Source: Trichoplax sp. H2 | Taxonomy: Eukaryota; Placozoa; Uniplacotomia; Trichoplacea | Reading direction: 5' to 3' | Length of the DNA stretch: 64,000 nucleotides | Assembly (NCBI GenBank): GCA_003344405.1 | Contig: NOWV01000078.1 | Location: 1 to 64,000 of the forward strand | Shown here: in pieces, positions 1-15,900 of the stretch | How the letters are laid out: each line of letters starts with the position of its first letter | Position numbering within the stretch: position 1 is the stretch's first letter | The notes under the pieces: generated by a model | What the model was told of the DNA's origin: nothing | Seen by the model: only the letters and a program-made list of their open reading frames with translations | The model's database searches: none | Translations under genes and position numbers: made by a program

Positions 1-281
1 ACTGTCTCTGATTTCAATTAGAAGTGTCAAGCGTCGATCCTTTTTACGCAACTGAAAAAGATTTTCCGATTTTCTATGCTGTCTTCCCAGTTGTCAATGA
101 ATTGAGAATAGTGTAATCATGTAGTTCGACTGGGAGTGATAGTACAAGCGTGTAGTGTAGAGTGTACAGGATGGACGGGCTAATTTGGATGATTTTTGTA
201 CAGTTAATTACTGTACATAATGTAAAGTAAGGAGACAAATAGTGTACACTGTAGTGTATAGAGCAATGTTATTTTGGAATG

Positions 282-398
282 CGATATTTTAGTCAAAATT
301 GAAATGAAATTGATTGCTCGATATCGGTAGAACTAGTGTATTCGTAAGTTCGTTTTAGTTCCATTTTTTCCAGTTAAAGTAACGAAATTCCAGACGCC
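282..398 (+). repeat. Dispersed repeat, copy L (partner at 41315-41413)
   Basis: A ~100 bp imperfect match to 41315-41413. Shared blocks in the same order are GATATTTT(A/G)GT, GGTAGAA, GTATxCGTA, TTTTTxCCAGTTAAAGTA, ACGAAATT and AGACGCCG. Two copies 41 kb apart indicate a dispersed repeat family. Confidence 0.55.
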
Positions 399-400
399 GG

Positions 401-558
401 TACTCTACAGTACTGTAAGCGAAGCATCACTCGCGAGAGATCGACATGCAGTACAGTACAGAACTACAGTAGTTCAGAAGCAGCAGTACTGTACTGACTG
501 TACTGTACTGTACAGTGTACAGTACTGTAATCGAAGCATCACGAGCGAGGGATCGATA
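401..558. repeat. Two copies of a ~43 bp element with palindromic ends
   Basis: Copy 1 (about 401-446) and copy 2 (about 516-558) share TACAGTACTGTAA followed by CGAAGCATCAC, a variable few bases and GAGxGATCGA. The offset is 112 bases. A weaker relative, with GCGAAGCGTCACGAACGAT, lies at about 12197-12215. The GTAC palindrome on one side and a conserved non-palindromic core suggest a small non-autonomous element rather than pure simple sequence. Confidence 0.6.
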
Positions 559-1393
559 CTGTACAGTACAGTACAGTACAGTAGACCTGACTCAGAATTG
601 AGTCAGTGTCAGTATCTCTACGGTCTCTACAGTACCGTATAGTGTACAGTGTACAGTACTGTAAACTGTACAGTGTACAGTATGGTAATGGTAAAGAGAG
701 AAGCCCAGTGATGGTACTGTTGCTGACGTAGTGGTCAGTACAGTATACTGTGCTGTAAGTCATTGATATCATTTACTAGGTATCATTTACAGCAGTACTG
801 TGCTGTACTGTACAGTACTTTACTTACAAGTAATCTTGGCGCTAATTAGTATAATGTACTGTACACACAGCACGGTAGGACTATCATGGTCTACACTCTA
901 CAACCAAGTAAAATACCGATCAAAGCTGCAGTACTCAGTCGGATTCGCAGCTTGGACTTCTCACTACTGTACCATGCAAAACACGACAGTACAGGAAGTT
1001 TCAACCAAACCATCTTCACTAATAAGGTAACGTACAAGTACAGTACACAGTACTACAATATTTTCATGTCAAGAGACAGGCTGCCAAGTTGCCTGTGTCA
1101 CGTCTGTTTTTCAGTATTGTACAGTACAGTACTGTAGACGTCTGTGCCCTACAGTACTGTACACTGTACTGCACAGTGTACAGCATGTACGTACTGTACT
1201 AGGTGGAGCGTTAATCAATCAAAAAAAAAAACAACGACACCCAAGTGACTAAGTTCACTTCAACCACTTTCTCCATTTTTCGGTAGTCATCCAATCGAAT
1301 TGACGATAATTTAATCTTAGTAATCAATTCAAAAGTACACCAGGATCTATCGCTCTCTTTTATTCGCGTGTAAGAGAAGTAAAAAAAAAGAAG

Positions 1394-5767
<4,374 letters not shown>

Positions 5768-7900
5768 CGTAAAAATGTCACCGACTAGTTTTGGTATTGG
5801 TAACAGCAACACCTGATCACCTGACTAAAAATAAGGTACTATGGAACTGCATTATTATTCAGATTGCAATCATTTAAGTGCAGTAATTGCAACTAGTAGA
5901 AATGAACCTCAAATTTTACATCTCCCTTAAGTTTGATGTGCTATTTTTATTAAGCTGAAGCTATCTATAAATTGGATTAAGTAAATAGTCATGCTGCCTT
6001 CTTCTTATTATTATTATCCAGTAAAACTATTATCAGTTATGTAAATGGTAATTTTTGTTCAATTTTTAAGCAAATTAATTTCAAATATACTGATTAAGCT
6101 TCAAGCCTGTTCTAAATTTCATTTCAAAATTAAAATAATAATAATTTTACTAAAATCATTGATTTTAAACGCTTTAAAATAATAACAAAATTCTTAACCA
6201 CATTTATTCTCGTTAAGGAGGAATTATATAATTATTATGAACACGAATATCATGTCATTATAAAATGAATTTGTTGTAAGTTGCTAAGTTTTACTAATAT
6301 CATGCAAGATGCATTTCTTAATATCCTGTCACAGGCATTTGATAATAACCTTAATTTTTATGTATGGCATGAAGCAAGACTGCATCAGCTCGATAAAAAG
6401 TTATTACGTGTGTTTCTAAGTACATCTCAAAGATCATGTATGTTCATTATATAAGACTATTATTAATTTGTTAATAATCCACTTAAGTAAACAGATTATC
6501 TAGCATGGTATAGTATATTCATTGTTGTATAGTCCTGATATCCAATCAATTTTATGGTGCAATGATGCTATATTAGCCGTTAATCACGTCTGTAAACTCA
6601 AACAGCAACAATATCTTACGGTACTTATAGTGCATAGTATAGTAGATGTGTTTTGAAAAATTAATACGTTAGGATAGATACCGGTATTTAATCAATAATC
6701 TTAGGCTGATTAAGTGTTGTTATGGTGCGAAAAAAGCAAATTTTATCTTAGTTACTGTCATACTAACGTTCTCACTTACTATAAGCCGATTCACAGGGAT
6801 GTTATTCAGTATTTTTAATCGATTGAAGATTAATTTCCTATAATGCTACTATCATAACATGTGTTATTTAAATGTATTTGATTGTACGTTGTTAATCATA
6901 CACCAATTTCTCTTAACATTACTGTAATTAAACTTCGAATTTTATTTGGAATACGTTGTTGATTTGATATCAATTTGAAACTGTTTAAAAGATGGTAAAT
7001 TTTGAAACATTTTAATAATATTGCGAACTGCCGTCATCTAGACACCTAACAATGTTTTATAAAGTAATAAAATTGTAAAATTGGATATACATTGTGAAAA
7101 AATTGACTGCCGTAACACTTGTAAGATACAGTTGTACTACATTACTGTCACAAGCGTCGACACTGTACTGTAGGTGCGAAAATATATCCATACGCTAGTT
7201 ATCTAGCTGTAAACTAATGACTTATTAAATCCTATTACTGCACCATTACTTTGCTAGTTGTACAGTATATTATTGCGAATACTCTCCGGCTGAGACAGCG
7301 TCATGAAAATCAGAGTGTGACATCGTCATAGTCCTACCATATATAAACTGCAAGTTAATAGATATACGGTGTCTATTCCTTTACAGCATATATTGTATTC
7401 GTGAGGATTAATAACCTGGCTATTGGTTATTTGAATATAAAATTTATGCAGTAAACACTAACAGTAGACGGTCCCATATATTATGAAAGGACCATGGCAA
7501 AGCATACTGTACTACGTATTAACTACGCTACTGTTTAAGTCACTTTTCGTCAAGAGATTGATGTATTACGGGTATCATTACAAATTCGAGATTGCGCTAC
7601 TGTAGCGCCGCTACAAATCCACAAAGAGGAATATGGTCGTAGCTTATACAGCCAATTCCAATCTCTAGGTAGCTTATAGTGTCTAAGAAGCATACACGGA
7701 ACGATCCTCCGTACCACAGGTAATAAAAACAGCTTTTGTTTGCAATTTTACAGTATCATACGCAACTCCAGATATAATTTGGAGTTAATTACGTCCGTAA
7801 ACGAGTTTAGTAGTCTTCATCAAACGAAGCACCATTACAATATTAACCAACTTTCCGTTTAGAAAGCAAACAATGCTTGCAATGGTAACGATGTTTTTAT
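5768..7900. other. Intergenic, between kinase 1 and the SCAR-motif gene (tail to tail)
   Basis: AT-rich sequence with no ORF I would support. The two neighbouring genes converge here. Small inverted repeats are visible, for example GCGCTAC-T-GTAGCGC at 7594-7608 and ACTCCA...TGGAGT near 7767. Otherwise I see nothing. Confidence 0.6.
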
Positions 7901-9268
7901 TTAACGATTTGTTATTTTACAAAAATTAAAATCTCTACATCTTGCACATGAAATTACAGTTTCTGAATCATTTTCAATAACATCTACCTTAGATAGTTTA
8001 CGCTTTTCTAAACGCTGCAAACTATTATTTGCACTTATTAGACAAGGCCGAGTTCTGGCACAAGAAACTTCTAAATTATCAACCTGTCTACTAGTTATAT
8101 TGTGTACATCGCCATTAAGAAATTCAACAAGTTCTAAGCTTTCAGTATCATCGTCTTTTATACTCCTACGTGAAAGATCATTTACTGAACATTTTATGGC
8201 ACTGTCATTATGTGAATGTAAAAATTTCTCCTTTGACTTAAATGGTCTGCATCTAGCGCATGATACATTGCAATTCGTAAAAGGCATAGTTCTAGCACAA
8301 CTTTTGTTATCATCAGTTTTATGAGGCCAATCAATTGCTCTTGCTTGGTTTAGGTGAAGTTGTTGCCTTTTATGCATAGTATTTTGTGTATATGATAAAT
8401 GTTGATATTGAGTTAATGCGTTATGATTAATATCATCGTCTGTGAACCGTAAAAATGTCTTTTTTAAGTAACCACGACTTTGCCGTTTATAATCATAGCT
8501 ATTAAAATTATAATTTAGTTTTACCGCTTTACGTTGCATTTGACATAAGAAATTATCTACAACACGTTTAAGTAGTTGCTCAGCAGTAAAAACATCAATA
8601 AAAAGGGTTGATTTCGCAGTCTGATTATCTAGTGCTACATCTACTTTATCTTTTGTGTAATGATCTTCTTCAGCTTGCAGACTTGTATGATATCCGCTGC
8701 TTGTTGCTGATTCATGGAGATATTCATGTGTAGACACACCTTTTAATTGAATAAAAACTTCATGTTAGTATTAAAATAACTATGAATAATGATAATAAAT
8801 GATATAAAGATGGAAAATTAATTCCAATATTGTAGAGATAGTATTGAATCATAAATACCAACTTTCGAAAATTTTTTTAATTCTGATATCTTAACAGATT
8901 GTATTAGTCACCAGAAATGCTACGTCTTTTTATAATTCCATAAAGAAGAAATTAAAGTACATCTTCCAGAAATTTACCCTTAGTTTTAATTCCGGTAAAG
9001 AGTGATCCGAAATCCAGCCTTTTCGGTAGCTTAGTCAATGTGTCTATAAACGGGTTGACATTGGGTATAATGAACAAATTGGGTCCATTAGTAATCAAGT
9101 TGAAATGAAATTCAACCAGCAACCAGTATTTATTAATCTTGTATTTACTACTATAGCATTACAATCAAATACGTTATGTACGAACGTATACTGATGAGTA
9201 CCTCCTTTTTTAATAATGGTCATATTTGATAATTCAACAACGTCGGAGTTTTCGAATGGTTTGTCATA
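7901..9268 (-). CDS. Unrecognised gene with four SCAR motifs; 5' end missing, frame break near 9110
   Basis: I do not recognise the product. The last exon (8739-7901, about 279 codons, stop TAA overlapping an AATAAA-like signal) has no in-frame ATG near its start. Its acceptor AAAAG needs a phase-1 partner, and the upstream exon 9268-8978 supplies one (donor G|GTAAAT, joining to Lys-Gly-Val-Ser-Thr). That upstream exon looks coding (TFVHNVFDCNAIVV, then GPNLFIIPNVNP), but its first half is open in one frame to a TGA at 9097-9095 and its second half in another. So a one-base indel, an unseen tiny intron or pseudogene decay is implied. The last exon carries Ser-Cys-Ala-Arg followed by [TC][MR][PD] at residues 146, 159, 225 and 263. 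It is otherwise polar and low complexity, with no signal peptide or membrane segment seen. Further 5' exons may lie upstream of 9268. Confidence 0.5.
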
Positions 9269-10439
9269 CTATAAATGGTATAGTGGCCAGATTAGTATAA
9301 ACTAAGAGATATTGTTAAGCATTTTAAGATAAGAAAGTTTATTATTGAATTAATTGCGATAAAATACGCGATGCATAACAAGTGGTAATTGAAATGAAGT
9401 TTTCGTCCAGTACATGTCCACCAGCTTGTGCTCAATTTGAATGCTACTACTCTACCTTTTGCACACACTATCCTAACTATAACAAAATTCAGTCCTTCAT
9501 TTCTTTGGAACTGATTATATAATTATTTAAAGATATTTATATACTGTAAATGTACGCTATGTGCAGTGTCAATGTAAGTTCAATGAGGCCGAACTATAGA
9601 TACAGTAGAGTACATACTGTGCAAGTACAGATAATAATAATTAATTATAATTCATTATTGTAGTCAAGCTTCTGCATGGATCTAACTAATAACAGGATTT
9701 CCGATACTCTGCGATCGGTGGTACTATTTAAAAATGCAATAGTGTATTCTTCATTTACAGTGAATAAAGACTAGAAGTTCTCCATCTCAAGCATATCAAC
9801 GTACGTCAATAATTGTGATCTCTTGCAAAAATCGAAATAACTTTACTATTGTCATACGTATTCTACTGCCCACAGCGCGTTCTACCTCTTACAGAAAGAC
9901 ACTTGTCATGATACTCTTTTCATTACCAACTATGGAAAAACTGATGTATTCTTATACAGTCAGCAATGCTTACTAGCAATATCGATGACCTGTCTATATC
10001 ATAATATTGCAATTTCCTGATGGAATTAGCAAGGATATCATCAACAGTTTGATCATTTTTGTAAATTATAGACTTTAACTTATACTCTTGCTAACGCACT
10101 GTAACTATGATGTTATGAATGAACCATCGATCTTGTGATTTTGGTGGAAACTTAATCATTACAAACTGTCTACTGTTAATTTGTATAGATGGAACTACAT
10201 TAAATCATACTATAATGGATGAAATATCCAGCATTTAAATATCCCTTACATTATGGATATTTTATTCTAATGTACAGTAACCAAGATGCTCTCCTGTCCT
10301 TGATAGTAACTAGTTGAGTTAGTTGTATTCTTTACCGCCTTAAATATTTTTCGCGGGTTACAGTGGTTGACGATCTTGTTCTTGACACTACTGCAAAGGG
10401 TATATTTTACACCAGTGTATGACATCGATGGAGATTGGT

Positions 10440-10990
10440 TGACTCGAGCATAATGTTGTACTGTACAAGACAGTACACTGTGCAGCCAACAATCATCTCC
10501 AGCCATGGCGATACTGTAGTTGGTCGTGGTTAGAATTCATTGTTGCTTACCTTGCGTATAACTTGCTCTATACTTAATTTTAATCTTCTTTGAAATTGAA
10601 AGCGATAATGCACGGCAATATTGCCATTACCAATAGACTTTATTCTCTGTTTCATTATCGTTGTGCATAATAATAGTACAGTAAGCTAAGAAAAAAAATG
10701 AAATTTATATTAACAGCCAACAGCTTGATGCAACACGATTATGGATGGAAATAGTCATACAGTATCTTCACCGGGTTGGCCAGTACAGGGCAGTACTACA
10801 CGCTCAGTGTCCAATACTGGACCGTACTGAGTCGATAGCAGCACACATGGGTACGCAGGCCCAGTACGCCGAGTGTACAGTACACTGTATAGCACAGTAA
10901 TACGGTGGCCCAGAAAGTACTGTACACTGTAGAGTGCGGCATAGCAGTTACACAGTACAATATCGAGTTTTATACGTAACGCCATGTCCC
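10440..10990. repeat. GTAC-palindrome cluster
   Basis: TGTACTGTAC, GTACAGTACACTG and relatives recur at 10455-10485 and 10760-10960. Minus-strand ORFs of 76-79 codons across it are largely translations of the repeat and are not called. Confidence 0.65.
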
Positions 10991-11106
10991 CTTCTAGGCC
11001 AACGTAGACTACAGTATGAGTACGTCAGTCTGAGTCATTCGTAAGAAGTGCTTACGGCTACTTTCATTGCAATGCTTTGATATACACATTACTGTAGTCA
11101 TCATTA

Positions 11107-11575
11107 TTATAATAATAGGCAAATTTTTCGTCTATTTCAAGTTGCTAGCCTTCTTATCAAGCTGTTACAAGCTTATTAGTTGAATTATTAAATAATTCAA
11201 CTTCAAAAAGGCATCTTTGGTGTTGAAGTTATAATTTTGTGCCATAATTGTTCTTAATTAATTATTATAATAATAATAGGCAAATTTTTCGTCTCTTTCA
11301 AGTTGCTAGCCTTCTTATCAACCTGTTACAAGCTTATTCTTTAAATTATCAAATAATTCAACTTCAAAAAGGCATCTTTGGTGTTGAAGTTATAATTTTA
11401 TGCCATAATTATTATTAATTAATTATAATAATAATAATAGGCAAATTTTTCGTCTATTTCAAGTTGCTAGCCTTCTTATCGAGCTATTACAAGTTATTCT
11501 TTGAGTTATCAAATAATTCAACTTCAAAGTGGCATCATTGATGTTGAAATTATAATTCTGCGCCAAGTTAACAAT
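11107..11575. repeat. Tandem array, three units of ~161 bp
   Basis: The landmark GGCAAATTTTTCGTCT begins at about 11118, 11279 and 11440, giving a constant period of 161. Each unit also contains GTTGCTAGCCTTCTTATC and AACTTCAA...TTGAAGTT, an 8-base inverted repeat that would fold into a stem with an ~18-base loop. Units 1 and 2 are nearly identical; unit 3 is more diverged (CGAGCTATTACAAG for CAAGCTGTTACAAG). Confidence 0.9.
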
Positions 11576-11653
11576 AATACTGTTATGTACTATTGCAACA
11601 CTTCGCTTGAAATTAAAATACGCGTATACGGATTCTAAATTTTAAACGGATCA

Positions 11654-11914
11654 ATGGCAAAGCTGCACTTCTTGAACAGCAATAGCGCTAGCTGTCATGG
11701 CCATGTATTTCCAATCAACGAAAAGTTGCAAACTATCAAAATGTCCAAATACTGTACTATATACACCAAGGGGAAATTAATACATCGGTATATTCACTGT
11801 AAATTACAATTAGAATTATTACTGCATAAGCGAGAAATGATATCGTTCCGAACAAGCACCAAAGTCGATTGTGAGTGCGATTTTGCCGTCAAAGCCATAG
11901 ACAGACTAGATTGA
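11654..11914 (+). CDS. Small hypothetical ORF, 86 codons
   Basis: An ATG-to-TGA ORF of 86 codons with balanced codon use and seven cysteines (motifs SCHGHVF and DCECDF). No domain is recognised, and there is no signal peptide or splice context. It lies just downstream of the 161-bp tandem array and is about 1.1 kb upstream of HDAC on the same strand. At this AT content an 86-codon run by chance is uncommon but possible. It could be a small gene, a lone exon or chance. Confidence 0.25.
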   Translation: MAKLHFLNSNSASCHGHVFPINEKLQTIKMSKYCTIYTKGKLIHRYIHCKLQLELLLHKREMISFRTSTKVDCECDFAVKAIDRLD

Positions 11915-12159
11915 TACTGTTTGGATCACGTCGTGTAAATCAAATACGATGTACGTATAAAGAAGTACAGTATCATCAAACTTTCAATTCAGCCTAAGCA
12001 TAACAGCAATTCATAGTTTGCTTGTGTGTACAGTACATGTTTTATAATCTTATGCAGAGACTACAGTCATATCAGCGATAACTTAAATTGTAATGAATTA
12101 ATTATTATTATAAATTAATTCAGAAAATAGTACAAGTAGAGGGGGTATGGGCCCCAATG

Positions 12160-12870
12160 CAGTACACGGAGTCAACTACAGTACTGTACAACATGACAGT
12201 GCGCGAAGCGTCACGAACGATATTATAATCACAATCTAATAATAATAATAATAAATTATTATTATGCAATAAATATAAGAAATATAGGATACAGTACTGC
12301 ATATTATATATATTGTACGCCGGTAATGCAATTGAGTATAATGTACAGTACTGTACTGTGGAATTTCGCGGCATGCGCTAATCCTAACAAAAATTTTCGA
12401 CAAGAGTGTACCCACAATCCCGTAGTCTAGTGCTCTCCAAAATTTGTACCGGCAAAAACTGACAGTTCCGTTCGCACGGGCTTCAACACAGAGAAATCCC
12501 TGACAGTACTGTACTGTACTAACCCTAACCCTATACAGTACAGTACTATACAAATAACCGATCCGTTTGTATTGACAGTACTTTAAAAATAACCGATCCC
12601 TTTTGTACTGTACGGTCCAGTGCCAAGTACTGTATAAATTACAGGTTCACACTAAGACAAAGAGTACACTAGGTAAAAAGTACTGTAAATCCAGTACTAC
12701 TCTGTACTGTAGTCTGGACGGTACAGTATACTGTACTGTAGGATACACCACTAGCAGATACCAGTATACTGTACAGTACTGTTCACTGTACAGCACGCCA
12801 AAAGTACTGTAAATCCGGCACTACTCTGTATCGTACCGTACGGTACTGTACAGTATATCACCAGCAGATA
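12160..12870. repeat. GTAC-palindrome cluster immediately upstream of HDAC
   Basis: A dense run of TACTGTAC/GTACAGTA words with a direct duplication: AAAGTACTGTAAATCC...AGCAGATACCAG occurs at about 12677-12765 and again at about 12800-12872. A second pair, AAATAACCGATCC, is at 12551 and 12587. An AAT trinucleotide run is at 12237-12265. The cluster stops about 125 bases before the HDAC start codon. Confidence 0.75.
12520..12533 (+). repeat. Two interstitial telomere-type units
   Basis: TAACCCTAACCCTA is two copies of the metazoan telomere repeat (CCCTAA on this strand) inside the GTAC cluster. Two units can occur by chance. Confidence 0.4.
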
Positions 12871-12996
12871 CCAGCTACTTTATAAGTTGACGTTGGCGCA
12901 TGATCAATTTAGAAGTGCATTTGCTGTACCTGGAAAGTGTACGACTTGAAATTTGCTTCAATCCTTTGTTGTGAAAGCGCGTGTGGAAAATACGAA

Positions 12997-15900
12997 ATGG
13001 CTTACCTGGAACGCAAGAGAAAAGTTTGTTACTATTATGACGGTAAGAAGTGATAAAGATTTATTGCTATCCTTCCTGTATATACTGTAGCTATATCTCA
13101 GCTTGGTTTTGCTAGCTTTTTACAATTTTGCATGCCATTGATTCAAATATATCGCGTTGCTAGATATGAATGCGAGAGTGAAATGCTACAGATAAAATTT
13201 TGCAGTTATTCATACAAATGCTGTACCCGATCCTATTCAGATATTCGAGTTGCCGCTGCAATAATTTATATGAATTTTTTTCACATATATGACATAATTC
13301 AATTTTTAAAATTTACTACAAATCTACGATAACGGTACTATCATTAAAATAACTTTTGAAGAATCTTGCATAGCTTTTTGCCATTTTTTTGATACATTAC
13401 CGTATGTTTACGCCATTGATTTACAAACTCTCTTCCAAAGATTTTTTACTGATGGCGTCCAATTTATGAAAGTGCGGGTACACTTATTAATTTAATTTCA
13501 ATTTTTTGCTATTTAGGCGATATTGGCAATTATTATTACGGCCAAGGACATCCAATGAAACCTCATCGTATTCGAATGACACATAACTTGGTCTTGAATT
13601 ACGGATTGTACAGAAAAATGGAAATTTTTGTAAGTTTTACAAATATATTTTTTTGCATCGACCAACTCTCGGTAGTTGCCAACTTCTTGTTGCATGCTGA
13701 ATTTAGAATGTTACAGTATGTACATACATAGAATGCGCTGCCCGATTTAATCGAAATATATACCTTATTACACTGACATTGTAATCAAGTATTAGTAACT
13801 TGATTTTATTTTAAGCAATGTTGCCTTTACCTTTTTACTGCTATCAATCCCTGCGTGAAATTGCAGGACACTTTCTAGATAACCTTTTACCGCAAATACA
13901 GAACTAGAAATACACATTTTATCTATCAGTAAAATTACCACATTTTGCTGAATATACGCATATATTGCCTCAGATATAAAATTATAGTAAAAAACAAGTG
14001 GTTAATCAATTACATCAATAAAGTAAAAACAAATTACTTAATGATCGAAACAAGTTAAAATCTCGATAAATTCCTTCCTCCGCCTCCTGATGTACTTACT
14101 GTACCTGTCGTAAGATCAATACCCTTTATCACGCTCTTGTGTACTTATATAGATATAGTTTTAAAGATACAGAACTGCTGTACCTTTAAGTTGTGTTGTA
14201 TTAATAGCCTTCAGTTATTTAACCCTTTACTTAATGAAGAACTATTTTGCTTTTATGGTACTTATGTATTTTTTATCATAACAGAGTCAAATTTGTTGAC
14301 CGATTACTATTTTTTGCAGAGACCCCACAAAGCAACGCAGGATGAAATGACGAAATATCATTCTGATGACTATATCAAGTTTTTGCGCAGTATCAGACCG
14401 GACAACATGAATGATTACACCAAGCAGATGCAGCGATGTAAGTTTATCCTAAACTAATTTTTAAGAATATTTGGACTAACTATAACGATGATAAATTATT
14501 GCTTCTAATATCAGCCAACGATACTGTAAGCGATTGGTAAAATTAATAGTTTCCAGTTTTCAGCTTGGATTTTTACTGCCTATGACGGGCCCTGTGTTTA
14601 CTTCTGCAAATATAATTCCAAAATATTTATCAATAGCTTATATGTTCTGCTAAGTCCCTCCATATACTGAATAGGCCAAGCGAAATGATATCCATTGCGC
14701 TTTAGTTATTGTAGATCATGACCGATACGAAATCTATCTGCTTTGATAGCTTTTCTTGTTATACCAAAATTGAAGTTTAAAGTTTCATTTCAATTTCTTC
14801 GATATCGATATAAAATATGCGTCGCCTGATAAGGAGATGATTTGTACATTGACCTTATACTACGCCTGTACCTTGAGATTAATCTATTTAGAGCCCTCAT
14901 CATATCTTGATACATTTAACTTGCTTAATTCTACTCCTGCCTACTACATCATTATGGGATAAATTATTAAATCGAAAGGGGTAAATGGGTGATTATAATC
15001 CTATGGTTGCATGTAAAATGGGAAAATTCTTATAAAGGACGCATTTAAGTACAGGATCTAGTTGGGATAGCCTTCGGATATACGAGTAAAGTAGACGATG
15101 GCGAACATGAGTAGTACAGCACTTTTTACAACATTACTGGCTCATTTTTCACTTAGTACTGTCCATTCTACTATTTTTGTTTAGTAAAATTTTTGTCAAC
15201 TATGCAGTAGAGAGCAGATTACGGTAATTGGGGATTGCATCCGAATTTGCAATCCAATCTTGTAACGACTAAAATTCAGTGTGTCATCTCAATAGTACCG
15301 TGCGCCTACAATGAATGATTCACTTGTGGCATCCAATTTTACGTATGCGTACGATTAACGATTTTTCTAGGTCTTTGTATTGTACAGTATTGAATATAAA
15401 TATGATACGTCTTGAATAGAGTTGAAATTTTACAGAATGCCTTTGATCTGTGTAAGCCTATTCAGACATTCAGACTACCGTAGGCCGTAGCTCCCAAATG
15501 GCTATGAATAAATTAAGAGAAAAGTGAATAAAATGCAGTGCTGAAGTCGATTTACCCGTAAAATTGAATGAGATGCAGTACTGGACTATACAGTGTACAG
15601 TGTGGAAGTACAGTACAGTACTTTGCATTCTGTACTGTAAGCCACAGTGAGTGTGATTCATTGCATTTTGCCGTTGCGAGCCATGTAGTAATAAAAATAA
15701 GTGAATATAGAGAATATTATTGCAAAATTACATATCAAATTGTCGAGAAAAGTCTCAACTACTCGATTCTAGCGACAAAATTTTCAAAACTTCACTCAGA
15801 AATTAAATACATAAACGGCAAAATGTCAATGTTAATCAAATTTTAAATTCTTTAGCTATTTATTAACATACAGTATATTTCATCCATATTTATTTGGAGA

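Larger units (their letters stand above)
241..1210. repeat. GTAC-palindrome cluster upstream of Src-family kinase 1
   Basis: This stretch is packed with short self-complementary words built from TACTGTAC, GTACAGTA and TGTACAGTGTACA, often overlapping in runs, especially 470-530, 555-590, 640-690, 795-830 and 1110-1200. The short ORFs across it are rich in Tyr-Cys-Thr and are simple translations of the repeat, so I do not call genes. The cluster ends about 190 bases before the kinase start codon. Bases 1-240 and 1211-1393 hold nothing else I can support apart from an A-rich leader (1380-1392). Confidence 0.8.
9269..12996. other. Intergenic region rich in repeats, upstream of HDAC
   Basis: Between the minus-strand SCAR-motif gene and the plus-strand HDAC gene, so it must hold the promoters of both. 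It contains GTAC clusters, a 161-bp tandem array and one small coding-like ORF, all listed separately. All three frames on the minus strand are fairly open at about 9370-9480, so an additional 5' exon of the SCAR gene could lie there, but I cannot choose a frame. Confidence 0.55.

Noticed and set aside
539-1137. Overlapping ORFs of 76-83 codons on both strands at the left end
   Set aside because: They consist of Tyr/Cys/Thr/Val strings that are direct translations of TACTGTAC repeats; no domain or splice context.
10267-10506. Minus-strand 79-codon ORF (MAGDDCW...) as first exon of the SCAR gene
   Set aside because: Its plausible donors (for example GCG|GTAAAG) do not fit the phase needed downstream, and part of it is GTAC repeat. 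Not excluded, but unsupported.
10755-10985. Minus-strand 76-codon ORF
   Set aside because: Also read through a GTAC-palindrome cluster; composition reflects the repeat.
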